This document shows positions 1 through 9,400 of a DNA stretch of 64,000 nt, one piece after another. Source of the stretch: Pycnococcus provasolii. Its lineage: Eukaryota > Chlorophyta > Pseudoscourfieldiophyceae > Pseudoscourfieldiales. Positions within the stretch are counted from its first letter, which is position 1. Every line of letters begins with the position of its first letter. Under the pieces are notes generated by a model. The model had not been told where the DNA came from. It saw nothing but the letters and a program-made list of their open reading frames with translations, and searched no databases. The position numbers and the translations under genes are program-made. The stretch is taken from assembly GCA_049487715.1 (NCBI GenBank), contig CP150575.1:372001-436000 (forward strand), written 5' to 3'.

Positions 1-381
1 GCGCCTATCCCTCCTGCTGCTCAACCGACCGCCGAGCCGACGCCTGAGTCGTTTTCCGTGCCATCTACACCTGCGCCGTTAGTATCTGTGGAGGAACATG
101 GCGCCGATACGCCGCCTCCTTTAGAAGCGAATGAGAGCAGCTTGAACATTGTTGAAATTTTCTCTCCAGGAAGAGGACCGAGCGCTCATGGACACCTCGA
201 TAGCATCCGCAGTCGCCCGGGTACAAGTGAACAGTGGCGAAGATCTATTTCGACTGTGATTCAGTCACAGTCGTTCGACACACGATTAGGCAATCGCGCG
301 CGTTCTGCTCGCGTTAGGCAAGGTCCGGCGGGCTTCAGCACGATGTCTCCCATCGAGAAAAGAAAAGCGTACGATGGTTAA
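1..381 (+). CDS. C-terminal end of an unidentified protein (5' truncated)
   Basis: The frame is open from the first base of the window, so this is the tail of a gene that starts outside. The readable 126 residues are rich in Pro, Ser and Glu, then become basic (RSRPGTSEQWRRS; RLGNRARSARVRQG) and end in SPIEKRKAYDG. There is no recognisable domain. It looks like a disordered, possibly phosphorylated C-terminus. The next gene converges from the other strand with about 185 bases between the two stops. Only the frame and composition support the call. Confidence 0.5.
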   Translation, partial: APIPPAAQPTAEPTPESFSVPSTPAPLVSVEEHGADTPPPLEANESSLNIVEIFSPGRGPSAHGHLDSIRSRPGTSEQWRRSISTVIQSQSFDTRLGNRARSARVRQGPAGFSTMSPIEKRKAYDG

Positions 382-565
382 ATCTTTGACTTAATCTGCG
401 TTTGATTTTCCTCTGACAACAAAAGTTTGTAATTCGAATTTTAATGATTTCTTTTCGCAACAAACAACATCTGCCCGTGAACACCAACTAACTATGCGAC
501 AGTGCATACACTGACAACAACAACAACAACGCGCAATTTCACAATTCAATTTTTCGTTCTTTTGC
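382..565. other. Convergent intergenic spacer
   Basis: AT-richer spacer between two convergent stops, with a short (CAA)n run near 513-531. It presumably holds both 3' UTRs. Nothing else recognisable. Confidence 0.4.
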
Positions 566-2104
566 TTACACATGACTACCAACGCTCGTACCAGCAACGG
601 CAAGACCGAACTCATCTGCACGACGGCTTGTCGAAGTCAAGCCGCCACGTCGGCTCGGCTTTGCTGGCGGTCTGCGAGCGCCAGGCGTGCCATGTGCTGT
701 CGAAGAGGCAGATATCGTCGTCGCCGCCGCCGATCCAATACGAAGACCTTCCAAATTCAGAAGTCCAAATCTTGGATCCACCGGCGGCGTGGGCGGCATT
801 GGTTTCTCCTTAGCACGCCGCCTCTCGCGTGCAACTCGCCGTGCAGCCTCGCTTGCCGCCTCGGCGGCGGTTGCGGCGGCGGCGGCTGTCGCCGCGAGCG
901 CATCGGCAACATCCTCGTGTGGGTTTGGCGCAGCAAGTTCGCGTTCCGCAGGCATGGGAACGTCGGTTGGGTGTATGCGCACGGTGAACGGATGCTGGGG
1001 GTGGCATCCGCGTTGGAAGCATGCTTCGCACAGGCTGATGGACGCGCAGATCGCACAGTCGAAACGTCTGCCAATGATCGCGCACGAAGCGGCGGCTCCG
1101 CCCCCTGAGACGGGCGCGAACCCGGCGTCGCCCCCCGGCGCGCCGTCCGTTGCGCCTCCTCGGCGGCATCCATTGCATGCAGCTCCGTAGTGCACGCTGC
1201 CGGTGGAGGCGGCGGCGGCTACATTCGCGCCGTTCGTTCGCATGCTGCGCCTCCACATTTCGCGCGGCGGTTCCCAGTCGAACGGTCCCCATGGCGCTCG
1301 GCACAGCGGGCACGTGAGCGACTTTTCGAGGCTCGCCTGGTGCTCTGACCAGTACCGCATGCACTTTCCGTGTACGTTTCTGCCGCACCCGTCGCGGCAC
1401 CACACGAGCATTGCTCGCGCCTCGTCGTTCTCGTTCCAGTCGTCGATTGTCTCGTAGCAGATGGGGCACGTCTCGTCCGGCTCGACGTTCCTCCTTGCGT
1501 TCATTTCGTGCGCTCGTTCTGCGTCCTGCGCCAGTTTCTTTTTGCGTTCGATTCTTCTCTGCGCCGCCTGCGCCGCCTTTTGCCGTTGGCTGAGCTGTCC
1601 GCACTTTGCGCCGCAGCGGAGCACCTCGTCGAGTTCGCGGTCTGTGAGGCTGAGTTGCCATACGAGCGGGTTTCTGGGCGGCACGCGCAGCACCTTGAGC
1701 ATGACGAATAGGATGTGCACGCACAGTTCCGGTTCGCGTATGCGGTCTCCAACACACGGCGGGAGTCTGTGCACACCCGTATTATTTTTGCTCTTGAGCG
1801 CGCCCGTTTTATTTTTGTCCATGCACATTCCTCCCCCGCACGAGCACGTTTGTCGCGCGCCAATCAAGACGCGGTGCTTTTGCGACAGTGGATCTGGAGC
1901 GAGAGTGCTAGAGTTGTTGTGATCTGTCGTTTGCGAGGAGGAGGAGGAGGAGCCTTCTTGCAGGGACACCACGACGAATGACGTCGGTCCCGGTTGCTGG
2001 ACTAGGTAGAACGAAGACGCGAGTGCCAATCGTATGCTCTCAGAGGATTCCAACGAGGGTTTCGGACGCCAAGGAGATAGACGCAAGTCCGACATGGAGG
2101 CCAT
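566..2104 (-). CDS. ZSWIM2/MEX-like E3 ubiquitin ligase (SWIM, RING-type, ZZ)
   Basis: Predicted ubiquitin ligase of about 512 residues. The N-terminal third has the spacing of a SWIM zinc finger (TCSCGGG, then ELCVHILFVMLKVLRVP), continuing into the LVWQLSLTDRELDEVL stretch typical of ZSWIM2/MEX proteins. A RING-type finger follows near residues 214-270 (CPICYE, WCRDGCGRNVHGKC, CPLCRAPWG). A ZZ-type finger near 320-365 comes next (FDCAICASISLCEACF, with a His pair downstream). The tail is Ala/Arg-rich and probably disordered. The domain order SWIM-RING-ZZ matches ZSWIM2, which targets substrates for ubiquitination; the substrate is unknown. The start chosen is the Met of MASMSDLRL; a Met six codons upstream is also possible. 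The stop codon TAA lies inside a TGTAA, so the poly(A) signal may overlap the stop. Confidence 0.75.
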   Translation of the reverse strand: MASMSDLRLSPWRPKPSLESSESIRLALASSFYLVQQPGPTSFVVVSLQEGSSSSSSQTTDHNNSSTLAPDPLSQKHRVLIGARQTCSCGGGMCMDKNKTGALKSKNNTGVHRLPPCVGDRIREPELCVHILFVMLKVLRVPPRNPLVWQLSLTDRELDEVLRCGAKCGQLSQRQKAAQAAQRRIERKKKLAQDAERAHEMNARRNVEPDETCPICYETIDDWNENDEARAMLVWCRDGCGRNVHGKCMRYWSEHQASLEKSLTCPLCRAPWGPFDWEPPREMWRRSMRTNGANVAAAASTGSVHYGAACNGCRRGGATDGAPGGDAGFAPVSGGGAAASCAIIGRRFDCAICASISLCEACFQRGCHPQHPFTVRIHPTDVPMPAERELAAPNPHEDVADALAATAAAAATAAEAASEAARRVARERRRAKEKPMPPTPPVDPRFGLLNLEGLRIGSAAATTISASSTAHGTPGARRPPAKPSRRGGLTSTSRRADEFGLAVAGTSVGSHV

Positions 2105-3106
2105 GGTGAACAGAATGATCAAAGGCCGGGGGGGTCAAAGCAAGTCTCCTCTTAGGAACGAACGGGTTGGTTGGTTTGCGGCCGGGCAAGTTCCTTCCTT
2201 GGGGCAAGGCATGGCCATCATGGCATGGGGCTTGCAAGTTCATGCTAAAGTTTATCATGCATGCGGCCGCGGCCTTAAATGCAACCCCTTGTTGCAACGT
2301 TGCAACGGCTACCTTTATCCCCTTTCATCTACCCTACCTTCAACTCTTTAAGGGACCGGATATGCGCGTAACCTTATTGCCTGCGTATTCCTCTCTTCAA
2401 GCTCACCAGTTCAACTCACTTGGCACTGGCAAGCTTCACCACACCTGTACCTGTACCTGGCAAGAACCACTCACCACACCTGTACAGTACCTGGCTGCCT
2501 GGCAAGAACCACTCGCGAGTCTCCTCATGACATAGCTTCCTCATGCCTCCCTGGCTTCCTCATGGTCATCATGGCCTCATGGCCTCATGGAACCCGGCCG
2601 GTTTCCTTTGACGTTCTAACTTCTAAGACGTGGTCAAGAGCTGGAATCCGGCCGGTTTTCTTTGACGTGTGTGAAGGCGTGATGTCAAGACCGGCCGCGA
2701 ACAATCAAGGGCAAGCTCCACCTGGCCTTGTGGCTCAAACTTCAAAGCAGCCTTGCAGCTCCCCCAAACGCGAAACGTTAAGAGTAGGGTTTCTATCATA
2801 GGTAACCCTGGTGCCCTATCACCATTGCTTTGTCGTTGCAGAGCTTGGCAGAGCTCATCAGCGCCGGTCGGGACTCCGAGAGTCCCACGGGCACGGGTGT
2901 CTTTTCGCTCGCAGCGAAAAAGAGAAAGAAAGGGCCACGTGGACGGCCGTTTTGGTGCCCACGTGCCATTTTTATACATCACATCACGTGCGTGATTTTG
3001 TCAAGACTTGATTGAAGGTACCCTAAGCTTAGTTGGTGTTGCTCTCTCGAAATGAGTAATGAATCTTGTTGAGGATATTCATTTATTTCAGTAATTTTGA
3101 ATATTT
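2105..3106. other. 1-kb spacer with short dispersed duplications
   Basis: Region between divergent genes with no convincing coding sequence. It contains CCTGGCAAGAACCACTC at 2456-2472 and again at 2498-2514, repeated CACCTGTAC words around them, and the 20-mer CCGGCCGGTTTYCTTTGACG at 2594-2613 and 2648-2667, followed by a third partial CCGGCC near 2690. There are also repeated CATGGCCT words near 2565-2590. These look like decayed minisatellite or transposon debris in a bidirectional promoter region. Confidence 0.45.
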
Positions 3107-4351
3107 ATGCCGATTTTGATGTTGGCGAGTTCTCATCAGTTTTCCATGAACCTTTTGTTCTCCTTTGTTGTCGGCCTCTTGCTGTGCGTGTGCGATGTTA
3201 GCGCCGCTGATCGCGTGCTTGGAAATGAGGCGGGGGCACCTTTGATGCGCAACCAGAACTGTTCACCGAACGCGAAGAACGAATTCGTATTTAAAGTCAA
3301 CCCCTACGAGGGCGAGTGGGGGCAGTACGAGGTGGAGAACTGCTCAGGCGTCTCGCCGAAGCTTCTCATCAAGAAGGGCGTCACGTACACGTTGCTGCAG
3401 AAGGATAAGAGCAATTGGATGCACCCTCTTGGCCTCGCGTACTACCCAGACGGCGCGCACGGTTTCGGACCGGAACCCGAAGTGCCCGAACTGGAGGAGC
3501 CAACGCCGGACGACTGCTCAACCGCGAAATTCGCATGCGATCCTGGGGCGGGCGTAAAGGAGGCGCCGCTGTACGGCATCAACGGCGTGTACGAAAGCAT
3601 CGATAACTGGAACGAAGGCAAGGTCAGTGGTCTGGACGTGTACGAGCCGCTCTTCCAGCGCCCGCAGGACCAGTGGGTCGAAGCAGGCGGAGACGCCGGA
3701 TACGGCGTCAAAATAACCATCCCAGCAAACAGCAAGACGAAGACGTTCTTCTACTTTTGTCATATCCACGCGGGTATGAGCGGTTACATTGAAGTAACCG
3801 ACGCGAACGAGTCCCACAACACGCTCAAGTTGGCTGGCGCCGACGATCTCGGGGATACTTACTATGGAACGCCGAGCGCTGCCTTTGACAACAAGTGCGG
3901 CACGTTCGACGTGGACCCGTACCACAGCAAGCAGGACGAGTTCTGCAGCAAGCAGGATTTCCTGTGCGACCGCACCGGCTCCGACTTTAGCAATTGCATG
4001 CAAGCTATCAACTGCAAGATGAACTACATGATGCGCGTCAAGGAAGTGGCAGACAACCCGCTCGCAGTCTTCATGCAGCAGATGATTCCGCACCATGAGA
4101 ACGCCGTGCAGATGTCGCGAATCGCCATGAAGCACGCAACAAAGGCCAAGGGCTACGATTCTGAAGTGGAAGATTTGTTGCGTTCTATCATGGCGACACA
4201 AAATCACCAGATTCAGACCATGAACACGTGGCTCAAGACGCACGCCAGCGACGGCGTGGTGTGCTCGCCTCCCAAAATCAGCTCTGCATTGGGCGTCGCG
4301 GGCAATGGCATTGGCGTTGGCATGTGCATGGTGATGGCCAACTTGGTGTAG
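3107..4351 (+). CDS. Secreted cupredoxin + DUF305 copper-type protein
   Basis: A 414-residue protein with a secretory signal (MNLLFSFVVGLLLCVCDVSA, using the Met at 3146 or the first at 3107). Residues about 55-245 resemble a cupredoxin: a His in MHPLGL (~105) and FCHIHAGMSGYIEV (~217-230) supply the Cys, His and Met expected of a copper site. Many extra Cys suggest disulfides. Residues about 300-385 are a DUF305 four-helix domain with its hallmark FMQQMIPHHENAVQM and a later NHQIQTMNTWL. DUF305 proteins are often found with copper or metal resistance genes. The C-terminus ends in a short hydrophobic Gly-rich tail that could be a GPI signal. TGTAA follows the stop by 47 bases (4398-4402). Inference: an extracellular or wall-anchored copper-binding protein. 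Confidence 0.8.
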   Translation: MPILMLASSHQFSMNLLFSFVVGLLLCVCDVSAADRVLGNEAGAPLMRNQNCSPNAKNEFVFKVNPYEGEWGQYEVENCSGVSPKLLIKKGVTYTLLQKDKSNWMHPLGLAYYPDGAHGFGPEPEVPELEEPTPDDCSTAKFACDPGAGVKEAPLYGINGVYESIDNWNEGKVSGLDVYEPLFQRPQDQWVEAGGDAGYGVKITIPANSKTKTFFYFCHIHAGMSGYIEVTDANESHNTLKLAGADDLGDTYYGTPSAAFDNKCGTFDVDPYHSKQDEFCSKQDFLCDRTGSDFSNCMQAINCKMNYMMRVKEVADNPLAVFMQQMIPHHENAVQMSRIAMKHATKAKGYDSEVEDLLRSIMATQNHQIQTMNTWLKTHASDGVVCSPPKISSALGVAGNGIGVGMCMVMANLV

Positions 4352-5364
4352 GAGGCGTGAGTTGCGACTTGCGAGGAATGGACAATAAAGTAGGTGATGT
4401 AACCTCGGCGCACCGCCCAGTTGCTCGCGCGACTTGGCGTGCTGGAGGTTGTCCGCCATCTTCCCGATGGACGCGCCGAGGCTGAGCGGTCGGAGCGAGG
4501 CAGGCGTGGAGGAGCACGAGGAGTAGGGACACTGATGATCAGCGCACCTCTAGAGCGCCGCCACGCACGCAGGCTCTGTGCGCATGATTTAAAAAAAAAA
4601 TCATCCATGGGCATATGATAGGTATTGTAGATACACCGGTGTGATGACAACACAGTGAGTGGGACCATCTCTGGGAGGTTACTGTACCAACTACGGTAAA
4701 CTTAAGGCTTATCATGATGGAAGGAAGGGGTGGTAAACTTATGAAATGTTGAACTGGATTGCAATGCCTTGAGCTCTTGAGAGCATTTCCAACGTCGTGT
4801 TGACCTGTCGTGTTGTCGTGCTTCGAGTACAAAGGTAAGTACTAAGTACCACGAGTCGATAGACTAAGAACTACCAGTCGATAAGTACCAGTCGATGGTC
4901 GCTACTCGCTATCCATACTACGCTAAGGTTAGTTCTTAGTGGTAAAATAAGTATGTACTTCCTACTACGAGCGCCGCCCACTACCCCGGTATACAGCCTG
5001 AAGAACCATCGTTCGACTCGCGATCGCCGAGGATTGCTCGAGATAAACGCGCGAATGGACGTCTTGATGAGCTTGCACTTGATTGCAGATGCACATTCGA
5101 ATCACCACGCACCAGGGTGGTCAAGTAATGTAAAGTAAGCTTTGTTTGGCTCCTGCGCCTTATTAGGAGCTTTAGCCAGGTGTCTTCCTCCTGCCTGAGA
5201 GTCGTCGACGGGCCTGTCGGCGGGCGCAGCGCATACAGTAGTCTACAGTATTGAGCAAAATCGTCGACACCAAGCTCAAGTGAAGTTTAATTTTAAGGGG
5301 TGAGCTCACACACACACAAAAAAAACACGTCGAGGCTCTTGAACGCTTGCTTGAGGCAGCCACC
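4352..5364. other. Intergenic region, no gene seen
   Basis: Holds the 3' end of the cupredoxin-DUF305 gene and the promoter of the next gene. Repeated TAAGTAC / CCAGTCGATA words occur at 4833-4900. No RNA gene or transposon was recognised. The start of the next gene sits in a near-perfect eukaryotic context (GCCACCATGTCC). Confidence 0.4.
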
Positions 5365-6336
5365 ATGTCCCTAACGACGACGGCGCCAAGATCTATCCAC
5401 CACGATTATGATGTTGATGGTGGTGGAGCAGTCGCGACGACCTTTCAAGGAGACCTTGCAAGCCAGCCAACAAGCAACTCCTCAAACACCTCAGATGCCG
5501 CAAACTCTGACCCGGCACGAACCATGGCGTCGGCACTCGCGGAGCGTGACGCGCTCCTTGAACGCGCATTCCAAACTATCGTCAACCTGCAAATGGACAA
5601 GAAAACTCTCTCGGAGGAAGTCGCGGCCGCACAAGCTCTCGCTCTCTCCCAAAAAGCACAAACATCCATGGAACACGCACGAGCACTCGACAGTGAAGTG
5701 GCTGAACCAACTCCTGAAGAGCAAGAAGAGCACGACGGCGACGGCGATAAAGGCGTCATCTCCGAGAACATGGCGGACTGGATTGACAGCCTCCCTCAAA
5801 GTCTGAGAAACGCCGCGACACCGACACCAGCGCCACCCGTCGCACGACAGCAACTAGACGCGACGCTCAGGTACGCGTACGATACGCCAAACTATAGGCC
5901 AGCGAGACTAACGAACTTGGCGCACAGAGACATACTCGCTGACGCGCAGCGGGCAGCTGCCGAGGCGGCGGCGGCGTCCAAGGCGGCGAAAAAAGCGTAC
6001 CAAGAAGCTGCACTGGCCGCGTCAAGAACGCGCTCGCAGAGGCGCGAGGAGGCGCTCGACGTACAGAGAAGAAAGCTGGGCCACACGAGCTGGGTTGCTA
6101 ACCTCGTGCGCATTGAAATGCAGCTGCTCTGCGCGGATATTTCCGCCAACAGCAACCGCGACGGCTCGCTCAACAGGCTGTGGAGTGACGCAAGACTTAC
6201 AGAACCCAAGGTGCCCAAGTCACTGCGCACGTCGCGCATGGCACACGCCGTGCCTGGTTGGGAGCCGAGCGGCTTCGGTGGAGGGTGGAGCGCCGAGGCG
6301 ATGCGCAACTTCAAACCCAACTGGTCAAGATGGTAG
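5365..6336 (+). CDS. Unidentified Ala-rich coiled-coil protein
   Basis: About 323 residues. I chose the ATG at 5365 because GCCACCATGTCC is an ideal initiation context; a Met six codons upstream lacks it. The protein begins with a Ser/Thr/Asp-rich stretch, then a likely coiled coil (ALAERDALLERAFQTIVNLQ and on), an acidic Glu/Asp segment, and an Ala-rich helix (AAAEAAAASKAAKKAYQEAA) that becomes Arg-rich. It ends with a more globular-looking tail (WVANLVRIEMQLLCADIS; PGWEPSGFGGGWSAEAM). No family recognised. TGTAA lies 26 bases past the stop (6362-6366). It converges with the following minus-strand gene. Confidence 0.6.
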   Translation: MSLTTTAPRSIHHDYDVDGGGAVATTFQGDLASQPTSNSSNTSDAANSDPARTMASALAERDALLERAFQTIVNLQMDKKTLSEEVAAAQALALSQKAQTSMEHARALDSEVAEPTPEEQEEHDGDGDKGVISENMADWIDSLPQSLRNAATPTPAPPVARQQLDATLRYAYDTPNYRPARLTNLAHRDILADAQRAAAEAAAASKAAKKAYQEAALAASRTRSQRREEALDVQRRKLGHTSWVANLVRIEMQLLCADISANSNRDGSLNRLWSDARLTEPKVPKSLRTSRMAHAVPGWEPSGFGGGWSAEAMRNFKPNWSRW

Positions 6337-6445
6337 CGAAATGTGAGATGCTGAGATGCGGTGTAAATAGTTCATGAGATATTTATGATTACTTGTGTTG
6401 GTACAGCGTGATCGCGCTCGCTCCTGAAACAGCAAAAACAAGGTG

Positions 6446-9400
6446 TCAGTCACCTTCGTCGACGACGTAGCGAACAGGCGGCGGGTGGTGCGGAGGCAGC
6501 GGAGGGATGGTAGGTGGAGCAGCTGGCCGCATGGGTGGCGGCGTATCAGGTGGCGGCGTTTGCGGAGGCAGCGGAGGTCGTGGCGCATACCACACCCAAT
6601 TGCGAGTCATGGAAGCCGGCAGCGTAGGCGGAGGCGGACTCCAGAACATGCGCTGTCGAGCCGTCATCGGGTGCGGGGGAGGGGGAGGGGGATTTGGCGG
6701 CGGTGGCAAGAAAGGCGCGTGAGGAGGGCGTGCCTCGTCCGTATTTCCGTAAATGCCATAAGGCGGCGGAGATGGCGGAGGTTCCGGTGGAAATGTCATC
6801 ACGCTTGGAGGTGGCTCGCGCGGCTTCGCCACGTCCACGGGAAGGTCCGCGAGGAACACCTCGGGAGCGGGCGGAGGAGAAGACACAGGCGGCATGGCCC
6901 CATTCATCTGAATGCGCTTCAGAACCTTGCTCAGGCGCTTCATCTCGAGATTTGTGAAGTTGGTACCTTCCCATTTGTCGCCGCCAGTTGTACGCACGTG
7001 CTCGCGCTTCTTGTGAGATCGCTTCTTCTTCGCTTGTTTCGGTGCCGTAATTTCGTACCCCAACGAGGCAGCCACAAGGGGCCAGCATTCTTCCGCATGA
7101 TGTGCCGGTACCGACTGCCCAACGTGGTAAACATACGGCGGTGGATCGCCGATGCCACAGCCGTGGTGCAGCAGCCGTACAGCCTGTAGGAACGCGCAAG
7201 GCGGGTCCTCGAGACGGAAGTTCGCACAGCCCAGCGCCTCGAGCGCCGAATCGCCAATGAATACAAGATTCTTGTGAGAACGCTTGGTGAGCTTGTCGGG
7301 CACCGCGTATCGGCGCGGCGGTGGCGGCATGGGTGGGGGTGACTGCGAAACGGCACCACTCACGCCACCGGCGCCCATCGCCCATCCAAATACCTGTAGG
7401 AGGGATCGACCTCCGCCCGCACGGAATCGGCGCCGCGCAGAGGCAGAATCCTTGACAGAAGGTCCAAAGCGCCGCGCACTCGCATGGCGCGTTTGCTCTG
7501 CGGTGACTTTGCTGTGGGATTTGTGTGTATAAGCGACGTAGTCGTCGAGGTCCTCGTCGCCAATGAGCGAGGGGTCAACGCGTTCGCGAACGTAGGCGGA
7601 AATATTCCTCTTCGAGTCCACGCGAGATCTCAGGCGCACGTGCTCGCCGCGCGCGAGTGCCTCCGCTGCATCCGTGACGTTCCGTGTGATGCGCGTGGTG
7701 TTTTCATTATGTTGCGACTGGCGCGTGTGAACTTTTGTACGCCTCACCGAATCATCGTCGTCATGCCGCAAGCCGTGGGCACGCATGTCCTGTCGATGCT
7801 TGCTCTCGTTCTCCCAGGGCAGGTCAAGACCAGGCTTAAGCGGAGCGCGGAGCGCGTGATCTCTGGTGATCGACTCGTGCGCCTTTCGAGCGGAGGACGC
7901 GAGGACATCCTCCTCCTGATGGATGGTCAACTCCGTGCGATGGATCTCCTCAAGCTCTTCGCGAGCCTCTGTGCGCAGATCACCAACGCGCGATGCAAAG
8001 CGATCTGCCGTCTCGCCGCGGCACCAAACAATCGCCCCGCCAGACAAGCACGCAAGCAGCGGCGAAAGTGCAGGGTCGTTGACGGCGCCAGACGACGCGG
8101 CGTCGACGTCGACGACGCTGAGTGTGTCAAGCACGAGGGCGACGAAGAGGCGCATCATCGTGTCGCGTGTTCCCGCAGACAACCCCAGATCAGCCACGGT
8201 GTCGAATGGCAAGCCACCCACACCGGCAGGCTTCTCGGGAACCGCGAGGGGTGCCGCCGAGCATGCCACGCTCCGGCGCATCGAGGTCGCACCTCCGATG
8301 GTGGGGCATTGAGCGCACACGTGGTACGAGGCCGCGCCTTCTATGTAGCGCAAGCTTCCCTCAAACGATTTTGCAGCCTCACTCCTCTGCGACGACACAT
8401 TTTGCCGTGCGCGTGTAGTCAGGCGCGCGAAGATGCTCGGTCGTGGTGCCTCCGGAGGCGCGGGGCAGCGTTCGTTCGCCGCCGTTGCTTGTGCAGGCGC
8501 CCTCTGCCACTCGGCGCCGGCGTTGTCGGCGAGCGGGCGGCGGAGCGCGGTGGCAGTGCCAAGGTAGAAGGCGCCGCCGAGTTCACTGTCATCCGCGCAC
8601 ACCACGCCTGCTCTGTGCTCGTCCATACCAAGCAGCCGCCGCCTCCCGTTGCGCTTCTTCTCCATTTCCTTTTCCTGCTTCTTGCGCTCCTTCTCCGCCT
8701 CCTTCCGCTTCTTGCGCTCCTTCTCCGCCTCTTTCTCCTCCTTTTCGCGTTTCTTCTCCTCCTTCTTCCAGTCCTCCTTCTCCTCCTTGCACCACTTTTT
8801 CTTTTTCATATCGTCGTCCTTCCAGCAAGGGGGTGGTGGCGGAGGGGGTGGTGGAGGCGGAGGTGCCGGTGGCAACGGCGGATGCCCGAGCAATGCGTAC
8901 CTGCCCGGGAAGTACTTGCGTGGCTGTGCATTCCACGACGGCGGCGGTGGCGACGGCGGGGGAACTCCGTTCATCTCCGCGCGCATAGCTTCGTCGTCGT
9001 ACGCGTGACCACCACGACCTCGGCGCAGATTCGCCCAGTAGGCGTCGGGCGGCGATGGTGGCGGCGGTGGGACGAGACCAAGCATGGCATTGTAGCGCAG
9101 CCGCGCCTCCACCTTCCACGACTTGTAACGTGGGCCATGCCTCGGAGGCGGTGGCGACGGAGCGTAGTCGGCGCCATTTCCGCGCAGATCGCCGTCTTCG
9201 CCGATGCCAAAGTACACGGGCGGGCGTGGTGGTGCCTTGAATAGTGCCTCCACTGCTGCCTTACGCGTCGCCTCCTCTTCCAACCTGGCCATTTCCTCCG
9301 CCTGCCGCGCATCGTCCTCGAGCGACGAGCACGTGCGCACACGGCTGAATGTCCAGTGTGCGCCCGCCGCGGCACCGATCGCTTCGATCGTTTCGAGCGA

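Noticed and set aside
5040-5115. Possible tRNA because of TTCGAATC at about 5096
   Set aside because: No D-arm, anticodon arm or acceptor pairing could be formed around it.
7484-9244. 586-residue plus-strand open frame opposite the proline-rich protein
   Set aside because: It is the complement of Pro- and Glu/Lys-rich codons and yields poly-Leu, Arg-rich and Trp-rich nonsense with no domain. The minus frame has a signal peptide and coherent composition.
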